Notes: generated by a model not told the origin, from the sequence alone. A stretch of DNA of 64,000 nt from Opitutus sp. GAS368 (GCF_900104925.1 NZ_LT629735.1:714291-778290); one strand, 5' to 3'; shown: positions 8,002-16,594, numbered from the stretch's first letter. Program-made: numbers and translations.

Positions 8002-8739
8002 ATGAAAACCAGCTCGTTCGACTCCCCTAAGACCGTTTCGCCGGAGCAATGGCTCGCGGCTCGCAAGGAACTCCTCCGTGAAGAAAAAGAATTCACCCGC
8101 CTGGGTGATCGCCTCGCCGCGCGCCGTCGCGAACTCCCGTGGGTGAAGATCACCAAGCCCTACACCTTCGACTCGCCGCGCGGCCGCGTTGCGCTCGCCG
8201 ACCTGTTCGAGGGCTGCAGCCAGCTCATGATCCAGCACTTCATGCTCGGACCCGGCTGGGAGGAAGGCTGCAAGAGCTGTTCCTTCATGCTGGATCACTT
8301 CAACCCGACCGTGCTGCACCTGAAGGCGCGCGACGTTTCCTTTGCCGCCATCTCCCACGCCCCGCTGAAGGAAATCCTCCCCTTCAAGGAACGCATGGGC
8401 TGGAACATCAACTGGGTCTCCGCGCATGGCACCGGTTTCAACCAGGATTTCCACGTGTCGTTCACCGAGGAGGAAATCGAGCGCGGCGGCGTGCCCTACA
8501 ATTACGGCAAGATGGATTTCCCGCAGACCGAGGCGCCCGGCATCAGTGTCTTTGCCCGCAATGCCGCCGGTGACGTGTATCACACCTACTCCAGGTTTGG
8601 CCGCGGTGTGGAAGTGGTGATGACCACCTACGATCTGCTCGACCTCGTGCCCAAGGGGCGCGACGAGGAAAATGACGAATACGGCATGGGATGGCTTCGC
8701 CATCATGACCGCTATGAGCATGTTCCGGCCAGGGCTTAG
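8002..8739 (+). CDS. DUF899 (thioredoxin-like) family protein
   Basis: A 245-residue DUF899 protein. Visible family signatures are EKEFTRLGDRLAARRRELPWV near residue 35 (20-residue core), YTFDSPRG, LMIQHFMLGPGWEEGC.SC, MGWNINWVSAHGTGFN and the closing MGWLRHHDRYE. The fold is thioredoxin-like; no reaction is established for the family, although genes of this type often sit beside AHSA1 and ArsR genes, as here. A C-x-x-C (CKSC) is present near residue 91. The next gene starts inside its 3' end. Confidence 0.85.
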   Translation: MKTSSFDSPKTVSPEQWLAARKELLREEKEFTRLGDRLAARRRELPWVKITKPYTFDSPRGRVALADLFEGCSQLMIQHFMLGPGWEEGCKSCSFMLDHFNPTVLHLKARDVSFAAISHAPLKEILPFKERMGWNINWVSAHGTGFNQDFHVSFTEEEIERGGVPYNYGKMDFPQTEAPGISVFARNAAGDVYHTYSRFGRGVEVVMTTYDLLDLVPKGRDEENDEYGMGWLRHHDRYEHVPARA

Positions 8740-9136
8740 GCGGTTTGGCCGCTGGCTGGTGCCGGCCACGTTGCTCGCCGTGGCCCCGAAATGCGCGCTG
8801 TGCCTGCTCGCCTACGCCGGCCTGGGCGCCGCGCTCGGCCTCGGCGGCCCGGAGCTCTGCGGGGCGGCCCCCGGAACGGACGGGCTCCCGGTGCTCCTCG
8901 GGGCGCTGGGGGCGCTGGGGGCGGGCGGCGTGGTCATCTTTAAAGGATTTTTGCAGAACCGTCCGCCGGCTGGCGCGTCTTACATCCAGCCCCGTGCCCA
9001 CCAAGACCAGCGACACTTCCACTCCCTCCTCCCGGCCGCCGCATGGCCGGCCCGCCCGCGTGCTCTATGCCGAGGACATGGCCGACCTGCGGGAGGTGAT
9101 GCGCCTTATCCTGCAGAGCGAAGGTTATCAGATTGA
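8705..9136 (+). CDS. small two-helix membrane protein (MerC-like), 3' end overlapping a receiver gene
   Basis: Begins at one of three close ATGs (8705, 8714 or 8720) inside the DUF899 3' end. The conserved part is RRFGRWLVPATLLAVAPKC followed by ALCLLAYAGLGAALGLGG, a first membrane helix with a PKCALC cysteine pair. A second hydrophobic stretch (VLLGALGALGAGGVVIF) follows. Similar short membrane proteins of about 80-90 residues are common beside DUF899 genes. Here the frame stays open to 9136 and overlaps the receiver gene by 143 bases. The last 45 or so residues look like out-of-frame receiver sequence, so a native stop has probably been lost. Confidence 0.55.
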   Translation: MTAMSMFRPGLRRFGRWLVPATLLAVAPKCALCLLAYAGLGAALGLGGPELCGAAPGTDGLPVLLGALGALGAGGVVIFKGFLQNRPPAGASYIQPRAHQDQRHFHSLLPAAAWPARPRALCRGHGRPAGGDAPYPAERRLSD

Positions 9137-9434
9137 AACGGTCAACGACGGCGCCGCGGCTCTCCGCTGCCTGCGGGAAAACCTCGCCGGGTTCGACCTG
9201 CTCATCACCGACCATCACATGCCGGAACTGAACGGCCTGGAGCTCGTGCATCAGCTCCGGACGACCCCCTACCGGGGCAAGATCATGGTCTTCAGCTCCG
9301 AACTCGATCCCGAGGTGCACCGTGAATACCATCGGCTCGGCGTGCAGGTCATCCTGCCCAAGCCCATCCGCCCGTCGGTCCTCCGCAAGGCGCTGGAGGA
9401 CCTTCTGCCGGCGGCGCTCCGGGGACCGGCTTGA
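8994..9434 (+). CDS. stand-alone response-regulator receiver protein (paralogue 2)
   Basis: A 146-residue single receiver domain starting at the GTG at 8994. Acidic residues lie in VLYAEDM, the phospho-acceptor D73 in LLITDHHMPELNGLELV, the switch serine in MVFSSEL, and the lysine in ILPKP. It is clearly paralogous to the proteins at 4024 and 12457, including the unusual DHHMP and FSSEL strings. It has no output domain. It begins inside the preceding membrane-protein frame and ends just before a strong terminator. Confidence 0.85.
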   Translation: MPTKTSDTSTPSSRPPHGRPARVLYAEDMADLREVMRLILQSEGYQIETVNDGAAALRCLRENLAGFDLLITDHHMPELNGLELVHQLRTTPYRGKIMVFSSELDPEVHREYHRLGVQVILPKPIRPSVLRKALEDLLPAALRGPA

Positions 9435-9443
9435 GCACAAAAA

Positions 9444-9469
9444 AGCCGGCCGGTGATTCCCGGCCGGCT
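9444..9469 (+). terminator. strong hairpin, probably a bidirectional terminator
   Basis: AGCCGGCCGG (9444-9453) and CCGGCCGGCT (9460-9469) form a perfect 10-bp stem with a six-base loop, preceded by AAAAAA on the plus strand (a U-tract for the minus transcript). It lies between the convergent receiver and lipoprotein genes. Confidence 0.75.
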
Positions 9470-9488
9470 GAATAGAAACCACGGGGCG

Positions 9489-9935
9489 TCAGCTGGCGCG
9501 CGCCTTGCGGTAGGAGGCCTGCAGCCGGTCCCACGCGAGGACCACGTTGTCCTTGGCCGCCGCCCAGGTGTCCGCGGTGGCGGTGCCGAGCGCATTCAAC
9601 TTGGCCTTGTAGTCGGCCTCGGAGTTCTTCAGCTCAGCCATGGCCGCCCGGCGGCTGGCCGTGGCCTGCGCTTCGGAGTAATTCGCGCGCAGCTCGCTCA
9701 CTTGCACGTCGAACCGGGCGGAAAGGGACTTGGCCTTGGCGTTGAAATCATCGCGCTTCTCAAAGGTGAAGCTTTTGACCTCGCCCCAGGCATCGACGAT
9801 GGCCTCCTGGGTGTCGTGCGCGGCTTCCTTGACCGCCGCGGTGGCCTCGGCGCGTTTCTCTTTGCTGCAGCCGGTGCACGCCAGCGCGGCGCCGCCCAGC
9901 AGGACGAGGAGGAGGGAGGGAATGAGTTTTTTCAT
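9489..9935 (-). CDS. small helical lipoprotein
   Basis: A 148-residue protein with a lipoprotein signal (LLLVLLGGAALACTGC, Cys at 23). The rest is charged and helical, with many Ala, Lys and Glu residues and phrases such as KEAAHDTQEAIVDAWGEVK. It resembles periplasmic apolipoprotein-like or YtxH-like helical proteins that coat or space the envelope. No catalytic motif is visible. The start ATG at 9935 is preceded by GGAGG-containing sequence in the right place. Confidence 0.7.
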   Translation of the reverse strand: MKKLIPSLLLVLLGGAALACTGCSKEKRAEATAAVKEAAHDTQEAIVDAWGEVKSFTFEKRDDFNAKAKSLSARFDVQVSELRANYSEAQATASRRAAMAELKNSEADYKAKLNALGTATADTWAAAKDNVVLAWDRLQASYRKARAS

Positions 9936-10225
9936 GATATCGTTGGGTTGGGAATGAGGGCGGGCGAGGCATCCGGCTCTCGCCCTGACAGCCCGCCGCG
10001 AATACCGCGGCTCAGGAGCAGACCCCGCCTACGCTCCCGGGTGGCGGGAAAAATTTGCCGCGGGCGGAAAATCCGGAACCACCCGCCCCGGTTCCGGTCC
10101 TGCGCCCGCCCGGACCGCGGCGAAACAAGCCGCGGGATCAGGCCGGGGGCGCGGGGTTTATTTCCGCCGCGCCAGTCTTGCCAAGCCCCGGGCGGCCGTA
10201 TCTGCTAATCAAAATAATCATCCCC

Positions 10226-12370
10226 GTGCTGATCAAAAACTCCTCCCGCCCGACGCCCGTGCTGACCTCGCTGCTCGCGACCCTCTGCCTGGCCGCCCCG
10301 CTCACCCTCCACGCCCAGTCGGACGTCAACCCGCTGCTCACCGAGAGCCCGCTGCCGTTCCACTACCCGCAGTTCGACAAGATCAGGAACGAGCACTACG
10401 GCCCGGCCTTCGAGCTGGGCATGGCCGAGCACCTCAAGGAGGTCGGGACCATCGCGAACAACCCCGCGAAGCCGACCTTCGAGAACACGATCGTCGCGCT
10501 GGAAAAGGCCGGTCAGCTGCTGGACCGCGTCTCCACGATCTTCTTCGCCCTCTCCGGCTCCAACACGAACCCCGAGATGCAGAAGCTGCAGCGCGAGCTC
10601 GCGCCGAGGCTGGCCGCGCACCGGGACGCCATCACGCTCAACCCCGTGCTCTTTGCCCGCATCGACGCGCTCTACGGCGCGCGCGACACCCTCGGCCTCG
10701 ACGCCGAGTCGGCGCGGCTGCTCTGGCGCTACCACCGGGACTTCGTCCGCGCCGGCGCCAAGCTGCCGGCGGCCGACAAGGAAAAGCTCAAGCTCCTCAA
10801 CGGCGAGCTGGCCTCGCTCACGACCGCCTTCACCCAGAACACCCTCAAGGAGGTCGCCGCCTCGGCGGTCACGGTCGACACCAAGGAGGAGCTGGCCGGA
10901 CTGACGGACGATGAGATCGCCGCCGCCGCCGCCCTGGCCGCGAAGGACGGCCATGCGGGCAAGTTCGACATCCGCCTGGTGAACACCAGCGGGCAGCCGC
11001 CGCTCACCAACCTGACCAACCGCGCCACGCGCGAGAAGGTCATGGCGGCCTCCCTCGCCCGCGGCAGCCGCGGCGGCGAGTTCGACACCCGCGCCATCGT
11101 CACCGGCATCGCGAAGAAGCGCGCCGAGCGCGCCACCCTCCTCGGCGCCCCGACCTTCGCCGACTATTCCCTCGCGGAGCAGACCGCCGGCTCCGTCGCC
11201 GTGGTCAACCGGCTCCTCGCCCAGCTCGGGCCCCCGGCCGTGGCCAACGCCCGCCGCGAGGCCGCCGACATGCAGGCCATCATCGACGCGGAGCAGGGCG
11301 GCTTCCAACTCGCGGCCGGCGACTGGCAGCTCTACGCCGAGAAGGTCCGCAAGGCGAAATACGACTTCGACGAGACGCAGCTCAAGCCCTACTATGAGCT
11401 TAACCACGTCATCCTCGACGGCGTGTTCTACGCCGCGCACCTGGAATACGGCCTCTCCTTCAAGGAACGCCACGACCTGCCCGTTTATGAGCCCAGCGTG
11501 CGCGTGTTCGACGTGTTTGACGCGGATGGCAGGCAGCTCGCGATCTTCATCGGCGACTACTACGCCCGCTCCAACAAGAATGGCGGCGCCTGGATGAATT
11601 CCTACGTCTCGCAGAGCGGCCTGCTCGGCGACCTGCCCGTCGTCGCCAACCACCTCAACATCCCCAAGCCGCCCGAGGGCCAGCCCACGCTGCTCACGCA
11701 CGACGAGGTGAAGACCGCCTTCCACGAGTTCGGCCACGCGCTGCACGGCATGTTCTCCCAGGTGCAGTATCCGCGCTTCTCCGGCACCAGCGTGCCGCGC
11801 GACTTCGTGGAGTATCCCTCGCAGGTGAACGAGATGTGGGCCGTCTGGCCCGAGGTCCTGAAGAACTACGCGAAACATTACCAGACCGGCGCGCCCATCC
11901 CGCAGGCGCTGCTCGACAAGGTCGAGGCCACGAAGAAGTTCAACCAGGGGCATGACACCCTGGAGCTCGTCGCCGCGAACGTCATCGACCAAGCCTGGCA
12001 CCAGCTCAGGCCCGACCAGGTCCCCGCCGCCGATGATGTCGTGGCCTTCGAGACCGCCGCTCTGCACAAGGCCGGGCTCGACTTCGCACCCGTGCCCCCG
12101 CGCTACCGCAGCGCCTATTACTCGCACAGCATGGGCGGCTACGCCGCGGGCTACTACTCCTACTTCTGGAGCGAGGTGCTCGATGCCGACACGGTGGAAT
12201 GGTTCAAGACCCACGGCGGCCTGACGCGCGCCAACGGCGACCGCTTTCGCAAGCTCCTGCTCTCCCGCGGCGGCAGTGAGGACGCGTTGAAACTCTTCCG
12301 CGACATGACCGGTGGCGATCCCGACATCAAGCCGCTGCTCGTGCGCCGCGGTCTCGATACGGCCAAATGA
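10226..12370 (+). CDS. dcp: M3 family peptidyl-dipeptidase (Dcp type), exported
   Basis: A 714-residue zinc metallopeptidase starting at the GTG at 10226. Residues 1-30 look like a signal peptide ending LTLHAQS, so it is probably periplasmic. The body begins PFHYPQFDKIRNEHY and has PTFENTIVALE, typical of oligopeptidase A/Dcp proteins. The zinc site is H500-EFG-H504 in FHEFGHALHG, with the third ligand Glu downstream in VEYPSQVNEMWA. Dcp removes C-terminal dipeptides from oligopeptides. A GC-only upstream region of about 290 bases holds no other gene. Confidence 0.85.
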   Translation: MLIKNSSRPTPVLTSLLATLCLAAPLTLHAQSDVNPLLTESPLPFHYPQFDKIRNEHYGPAFELGMAEHLKEVGTIANNPAKPTFENTIVALEKAGQLLDRVSTIFFALSGSNTNPEMQKLQRELAPRLAAHRDAITLNPVLFARIDALYGARDTLGLDAESARLLWRYHRDFVRAGAKLPAADKEKLKLLNGELASLTTAFTQNTLKEVAASAVTVDTKEELAGLTDDEIAAAAALAAKDGHAGKFDIRLVNTSGQPPLTNLTNRATREKVMAASLARGSRGGEFDTRAIVTGIAKKRAERATLLGAPTFADYSLAEQTAGSVAVVNRLLAQLGPPAVANARREAADMQAIIDAEQGGFQLAAGDWQLYAEKVRKAKYDFDETQLKPYYELNHVILDGVFYAAHLEYGLSFKERHDLPVYEPSVRVFDVFDADGRQLAIFIGDYYARSNKNGGAWMNSYVSQSGLLGDLPVVANHLNIPKPPEGQPTLLTHDEVKTAFHEFGHALHGMFSQVQYPRFSGTSVPRDFVEYPSQVNEMWAVWPEVLKNYAKHYQTGAPIPQALLDKVEATKKFNQGHDTLELVAANVIDQAWHQLRPDQVPAADDVVAFETAALHKAGLDFAPVPPRYRSAYYSHSMGGYAAGYYSYFWSEVLDADTVEWFKTHGGLTRANGDRFRKLLLSRGGSEDALKLFRDMTGGDPDIKPLLVRRGLDTAK

Positions 12371-12456
12371 CCCGGGTGTTAAAATTCGTAAATTTTTCAC
12401 AGCACACCAACGAGACAACAGATGACTTATCTGCTATTGCCTAGGTGCAACTCCTC

Positions 12457-12861
12457 ATGAGCACTCCTGTCACATCGCAAACCACGAGTGCGGCTCCCAA
12501 AAAGTCGCTCCGCGTGCTTTACGCCGACGATATGCGCGAGTTGCGTCAATTGCTTGAGGTGGTGCTTGGGCGCGACGGGCACAAGGTCGAGTCCGTCCCG
12601 GACGGCAACCTCGCCCTTGACCTGTTGCGACCGGACCCGACCGCGTATGATGTGGTGATCACCGACCACCACATGCCCACGGTCAGCGGCCTTGAGCTGG
12701 TGGCCAAGCTGCGCGCGATGAATTACACGGGGCGGATCATCGTCTTCAGCTCCGAATTGAGCGAGGAAGTCGATGCCATGTATCGCCACTACAAAGTGGA
12801 CTTCATCCTGCCGAAGCCGGTCTTCCCTTCCGAGCTCCGGGCCTTGTTCGCGACCCTCTGA
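12457..12861 (+). CDS. stand-alone response-regulator receiver protein (paralogue 3)
   Basis: A 134-residue single receiver domain. The ATG at 12457 has AGGTG nine bases upstream. Acidic pair in VLYADDM, phospho-acceptor D70 in VVITDHHMP, serine in IVFSSEL, lysine in ILPKPVFP. It shares these strings with the proteins at 4024 and 8994. An AT-rich leader of about 85 bases separates it from dcp, and a GTAGG-type repeat follows at once after its stop. Confidence 0.9.
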   Translation: MSTPVTSQTTSAAPKKSLRVLYADDMRELRQLLEVVLGRDGHKVESVPDGNLALDLLRPDPTAYDVVITDHHMPTVSGLELVAKLRAMNYTGRIIVFSSELSEEVDAMYRHYKVDFILPKPVFPSELRALFATL

Positions 12862-12862
12862 G

Positions 12863-12946
12863 GCCGGGCGGCGACTCCGCTCACCGCCAAGGCGCGGATC
12901 CGACTTCGCCAAGGCTACGACGGACAAGACGGAGTCCGCGCCCTAC
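12863..12946. repeat. GTAGG-superfamily hairpin, subtype A (long form)
   Basis: Begins GCCGGGCGGCGACTCC and ends GGAGTCCGCGCCCTAC, with the internal segment TTCGCCAAGGCTACGACGGA. The same long form occurs inside the SNF2 gene at 58091-58174 and a part of it at 29127-29160. Ends pair imperfectly. Confidence 0.75.
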
Positions 12947-13020
12947 CCGAATCCAATAAAAACCCCCGCTCCAAAGGATCGTGCCAGGTGATCCGGCCCG
13001 CGGAACTCCCTGTTCCACCC

Positions 13021-13791
13021 ATGGTCACAAGCCGCATGATACCGTCATCCCTCGCCCGGCCGGGCTGGCTGCTGCTGGCCGGTTTGCTGATGGTCGGCGC
13101 GCTGCGCGCCGCGGAAGGCGGTTTTTCCGCCACCCTTTCGACCGGGCAGAAAAACGCCGCGGGGCTCGCTGCGCTGAGTGCGGCGGAACTCACCGCCCTC
13201 GACCAGCTGGTGGCGGATGACCTGGCCTATGCCCGGCGCGAGAATCTCACCGCCCTCGAGGGCGCCTTTGTTGCCCGCCAGGCCGAGGCCGGGCGCAAGT
13301 CGGCCGGGCTCGACCGGCTCACCCCCGAACAGCAGGCCAGGCTGAACGCGCTGGTCGCGGCCGCGATCACGGCCCGTCCGACGCCCAAGGAGCGCCCGCG
13401 CCTGAAGGACAGCGACGTGCTCGTGAAAAACCAGCCCCAGGTCCACGGCTCGGTGACGGTCGCGTATGGCTGGGGGGCCGGCGGCCGGAGCATGCGCGCC
13501 GGCTCGATGTGGCTCGATTACTATGATCCCGAGAGCCACCTCGGCATCGGGGTGGGCCTCAGCACCGTCAACGGAAGTTACCCGGGCTACTATCCTGGTT
13601 ACTATCCCGGCTTCGCGACCGGCGGTTTCTACCCGGACTACTACGACCCGCGCTATTACACACCGTCCGCCACCTATTACGACGCCTCTTACCGCGGCGA
13701 TTCCTTCCGGAGCTCCTTCCAAGGTGACGGCGCGTGCTTCCGCGCCGGCCCGTCGGGCGGATTTGGCGGACGGGGTGGCCGCCACCCCTGA
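13021..13791 (+). CDS. exported protein with Tyr/Gly/Pro-rich C-terminus
   Basis: About 256 residues from the ATG at 13021 (alternatives: GTG 12988, ATG 13036). A hydrophobic segment (WLLLAGLLMVGALRA) is a signal peptide. Residues 30-110 are helical with LTALDQLVADDLAYARREN and LDRLTPEQQARLNALV. The second half has SVTVAYGWG, then repeated PGYYPGYYPGF and YYDPRYY runs and a Gly-rich end. No family is recognised; low-complexity Tyr-rich tails of this kind occur in Verrucomicrobial envelope proteins. Confidence 0.65.
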   Translation: MVTSRMIPSSLARPGWLLLAGLLMVGALRAAEGGFSATLSTGQKNAAGLAALSAAELTALDQLVADDLAYARRENLTALEGAFVARQAEAGRKSAGLDRLTPEQQARLNALVAAAITARPTPKERPRLKDSDVLVKNQPQVHGSVTVAYGWGAGGRSMRAGSMWLDYYDPESHLGIGVGLSTVNGSYPGYYPGYYPGFATGGFYPDYYDPRYYTPSATYYDASYRGDSFRSSFQGDGACFRAGPSGGFGGRGGRHP

Positions 13792-13803
13792 GACTCGTCG
13801 GGC

Positions 13804-14133
13804 TTATTTCGCCGCGTCCGGCAGCGGCCGGTTTTGCGCGGCGTCCTCGATGATCAGCAGCCAGTCCTGGCCGCGGCCGGAAATCGGCGGCGTGGAGGTC
13901 TGGAACCCGTGCGTCTCGGTCGTGTGCACGACCCGGCTGGCCCCGTAGCGCGGATCGCCGTCAAGCGTGGGCTGGGGCGGCGTGAGCGCGTAGCGTGTTC
14001 CATGAACAGGCCGCTGTCGTGGTCCTGCGCACCGTGCGAGGACTGCACCAGGTTGGAATCGAGCCCGGCCGCATCCGGGAGCGCGACCGACGACAGCCCC
14101 CCGGCGCCAAAATCCCCCTTGAGCCGCGGCGGG
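13804..14133 (-). pseudogene. frame-disrupted gene tail
   Basis: On the minus strand a coherent C-terminus reads RYALTPPQPTLDGDPRYGAS through GRGQDWLLIIEDAAQNRPLP to a TAA at 13806-13804. Upstream, a different frame reads LKGDFGAGGLSSVALPDAAG, then SNLVQSSHGAQDHDSGLFMEH. The two frames meet near 14006-14012, so an indel seems to break one former gene. There is no start codon. The peptidase T gene begins just beyond. The family was not recognised. Confidence 0.45.
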
Positions 14134-14158
14134 CTTCCGCGTTTGGTCGGGCGTGCCG

Positions 14159-15406
14159 ATGAATCCGCCGCCCGATTCCGCCGATCTGCTCGACCGCTTC
14201 CTGCGTTATGTGCAGATCGACACGCGCAGCAACGACCAGTCGGCGACGACCCCGAGCACGCCCGGCCAGTGGGACCTGCTCCGGCTGCTCGAGACCGAGT
14301 TGAAGGCGCTCGGCCTCGTGGGCGTCACCCTGACGGAGCACGGCTACCTTCTTGCGACGGTGCCGGCGACCTCGGCGAAGAAAACCCCGGTTGTCGCCTG
14401 GTGCGCCCACGTGGACACCGCGACCAACCTGCCGGGCCGGGCCAAGCCCCTCGTGCACCGGGCCTATGACGGCCGGCCCATCATTTTGCCGGATGACCCG
14501 GCGCAGAAGCTGACGATCGAGGCGACGCCCTTCCTGCGCGATTGTCTCGGCCACGATCTCATCACCGCCAGCGGCACCACCCTGCTCGGCTCGGACGACA
14601 AGTCCGGCGTCGCGGTCATCATGGCCGCCGTGCGCCACCTGCTGCGCCACCCGGAGATCCCGCACGGCCGGCTCCGCCTCTGTTTCAATCCCGACGAGGA
14701 GATCGCCCGCGGCATGGCCAGGATCAACCTCGCGCAGCTGGGCGCGGACGCCGGCTACACCCTCGACGGGTCCAGCCCGGGCGAGATCGACTTCGAGACC
14801 TTCAGCGCCGACGCGGCCGTGCTGGAAATCCACGGCGTGGCCGCGCATCCCGGCTGGGCGAAGGATGTGATGGTGAACGCGGCGCGCCTCGCCGGCCGTT
14901 TTCTCGCCGCGCTGCCGCCCGACCTGTCCCCCGAGCGGACGAGCGGCCTGGCCGGGTTCATCCACCCGGTCGAGTGCACGGCCTTCGCCGAGGTCGCCCG
15001 CGTGAAGCTGATCCTGCGGGACTTCGAGCTCGACGGCCTCGCCGCCAAGCGCGCCGTGGTCGGGAAGATCGTCGGGGAACTCCGCGCCGCCGAGCCGCGC
15101 GCGCGCTTCGACCTCACCTTCACGGAGCAATACCGCAACATGCGCTACTGGCTGGAGCAGGACATGCGGCCGGTCGAGTTCGCCCGGGAGGCGATCCGCC
15201 GCGCCGGTCTCGCGCCGAAATCCACCGCCATCCGCGGCGGCACCGACGGCTCCAACCTCACCGCGCGGGGCCTGCCCACCCCCAACCTCTTCTGCGGCAT
15301 GCACGAGGTGCACAGCCCGCGCGAGTGGGTCAGTCTCCAGGACATGGCGAAAGCGGTTGAAACCCTCGTGCATCTGGCCTCAGTCTGGGACGAACGCTCC
15401 GCATGA
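14159..15406 (+). CDS. pepT: peptidase T (tripeptide aminopeptidase)
   Basis: A 415-residue M20 metallopeptidase, close to the usual 405-410 of PepT. It starts LLDRFLRYVQIDTRSN. The first metal His-x-Asp is in WCAHVDTA, the bridging Asp in LLGSDDKSGVAV, the catalytic Glu pair in FNPDEEIARG, and the last His in FCGMHEVHSPREWV. IRGGTDGSNLTARGLPTPN is the usual C-terminal signature (20-residue core). It releases N-terminal residues from tripeptides in the cytoplasm. The stop overlaps the next gene (ATGA at 15403). Confidence 0.92.
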   Translation: MNPPPDSADLLDRFLRYVQIDTRSNDQSATTPSTPGQWDLLRLLETELKALGLVGVTLTEHGYLLATVPATSAKKTPVVAWCAHVDTATNLPGRAKPLVHRAYDGRPIILPDDPAQKLTIEATPFLRDCLGHDLITASGTTLLGSDDKSGVAVIMAAVRHLLRHPEIPHGRLRLCFNPDEEIARGMARINLAQLGADAGYTLDGSSPGEIDFETFSADAAVLEIHGVAAHPGWAKDVMVNAARLAGRFLAALPPDLSPERTSGLAGFIHPVECTAFAEVARVKLILRDFELDGLAAKRAVVGKIVGELRAAEPRARFDLTFTEQYRNMRYWLEQDMRPVEFAREAIRRAGLAPKSTAIRGGTDGSNLTARGLPTPNLFCGMHEVHSPREWVSLQDMAKAVETLVHLASVWDERSA

Positions 15407-15831
15407 AATCACTCCTGTCGCGCCTGCCCTTGATTCTCAGCCTCGGCCTGCTGCTCGGCGGCTGCGCCTCGTTTGACAGCACGCTGGACAGCGGGCGCAG
15501 CCTGAAAAAGGTCCAGCGGTTCTTCGTGTTGAGCAATCACAACGACAATCGGGCCCTCGACCGGCAGATCGCGACGGCCCTCCAGGCCCACGGCCGCACC
15601 GCCGAGGTGGGCCCGCTGACCATGATGCCTGACGACACACAGGCCGTCGTGTCCTTCGCGGACAACTGGGCGTGGGACTTCGGCGAGCACCTCGTCTTCC
15701 TGAAGATCAGCGTCCGCGACCCCTCGAAGGAACAATATTACGCCAGCATCACCTTCAGCGCCCGCGTGCCGCTGCGCGAGAAACCGGCGGTGACCATCGA
15801 CCGCCTCGTCGGCGCGCTGCTCGAGAAATAG
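15403..15831 (+). CDS. small lipoprotein, coupled to pepT
   Basis: A 142-residue protein whose ATG overlaps the pepT stop by four bases. The N-terminus is a lipoprotein signal with lipobox LLGGC (Cys 22). The mature part has alternating strands (RFFVLSNHNDNRAL, ATALQAHGRTAEVG, QAVVSFADNWAWDF) and resembles the DUF4136-like lipoprotein fold, in which a short alpha/beta domain recognises envelope partners. It is probably at the outer membrane. Function unknown. Confidence 0.7.
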   Translation: MKSLLSRLPLILSLGLLLGGCASFDSTLDSGRSLKKVQRFFVLSNHNDNRALDRQIATALQAHGRTAEVGPLTMMPDDTQAVVSFADNWAWDFGEHLVFLKISVRDPSKEQYYASITFSARVPLREKPAVTIDRLVGALLEK

Positions 15832-15853
15832 CCGGAGTTTTGCGGTAGATAAT

Positions 15854-15953
15854 AAGGTGGAACGCGGCCTCTGGACGCGTTTTCAGGATGCTCATCCTGC
15901 GTTCGTTCAAGACGAGCACGCAACAAACCCGTCCGGAGGCCGGGTTCCACCTT
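15854..15953. repeat. inverted repeat of about 100 bases
   Basis: AAGGTGGAACGCGGCCTC (15854-15871) pairs with GAGGCCGGGTTCCACCTT (15936-15953), with a nested CAGGATG/CATCCTG hairpin inside. It lies between convergent genes and may also end transcription. Confidence 0.65.
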
Positions 15954-15955
15954 GC

Positions 15956-16522
15956 CTAGCCAAACACCGCTTCGCGTTCGCTCGCGGTCAGCTCGCGCCA
16001 TTTTCCCGGCGCCAGGTCGCCGAGTTCGAAGCGCCCGATGCGCATGCGCCGCAACCGCAATGTCGGGTGGCCGATGGCCGCGGTCATCCGCCGCACCTGC
16101 CGGTTCTTGCCCTCGGTCAACTCGAGCGCCAGCCAGCAATCGGGCACGGACTTGCGCGCGCGGACCGGCGGATCGCGCGGGGGCATGGCCGGCGCGGGTT
16201 CCAACCGTCGCACCATGCAGGGCTGCGTGGTGTAGTTGCCGATCTTCACGCCGCGCGCCAGCTGCGCGAGCGCCGCGTCGGTCGGGATCCGCTCGACCTG
16301 CGCCCAATATTCGCGCGGGTGCGCGGCCGCCGGGTCGAGCAGGCGCGAGTTCAGCCCCGGTTCATCGGACAGGAGCAGCAGTCCCTCGGAATCGGCGTCG
16401 AGCCGGCCGAGCGCATAGGTGTTCGGCGGCAGCGAAAAGTCCGCCAGCGTCCGCCACGCCGAGCCCGGCTCGGGGGTGAATTGCGAGAGCACCCCGTAGG
16501 GTTTGTGCAGGACGAGGAGCAT
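15956..16522 (-). CDS. rluE: rRNA pseudouridine synthase, RluE/RsuA type
   Basis: A 188-residue enzyme without the S4 domain, a length typical of RluE, which modifies U2457 of E. coli 23S rRNA. It begins MLLVLHKPYGVLSQFTPE, has the catalytic motif GRLDADSEGLLLL (nucleophile Asp), then ARGVKIGNYTTQP and the C-terminal GKNRQVRRMTAAIGHPTLRL. The short length and start at KPYG argue for RluE over RsuA or RluB; the exact target is by family only. Minus strand, next to the F420-type gene. Confidence 0.8.
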   Translation of the reverse strand: MLLVLHKPYGVLSQFTPEPGSAWRTLADFSLPPNTYALGRLDADSEGLLLLSDEPGLNSRLLDPAAAHPREYWAQVERIPTDAALAQLARGVKIGNYTTQPCMVRRLEPAPAMPPRDPPVRARKSVPDCWLALELTEGKNRQVRRMTAAIGHPTLRLRRMRIGRFELGDLAPGKWRELTASEREAVFG

Positions 16523-16535
16523 GAAGCAACAACGG

Positions 16536-16589
16536 TGGGGCGGGCACTCCGTTGCCCGCCGCGGCGCGGACGGAGTCCGCGCCCTGCCG
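16536..16589. repeat. GTAGG-superfamily hairpin, subtype A (short form)
   Basis: GTGGGGCGGGCACTCC near 16536 pairs with GGAGTCCGCGCCCTGCC near 16573, enclosing a GTTGCCCGCC-type inner stem. It sits between rluE and the oxidoreductase gene. The terminal T/A of GTAGG...CCTAC has decayed. Confidence 0.65.
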
Positions 16590-16594
16590 GACGT

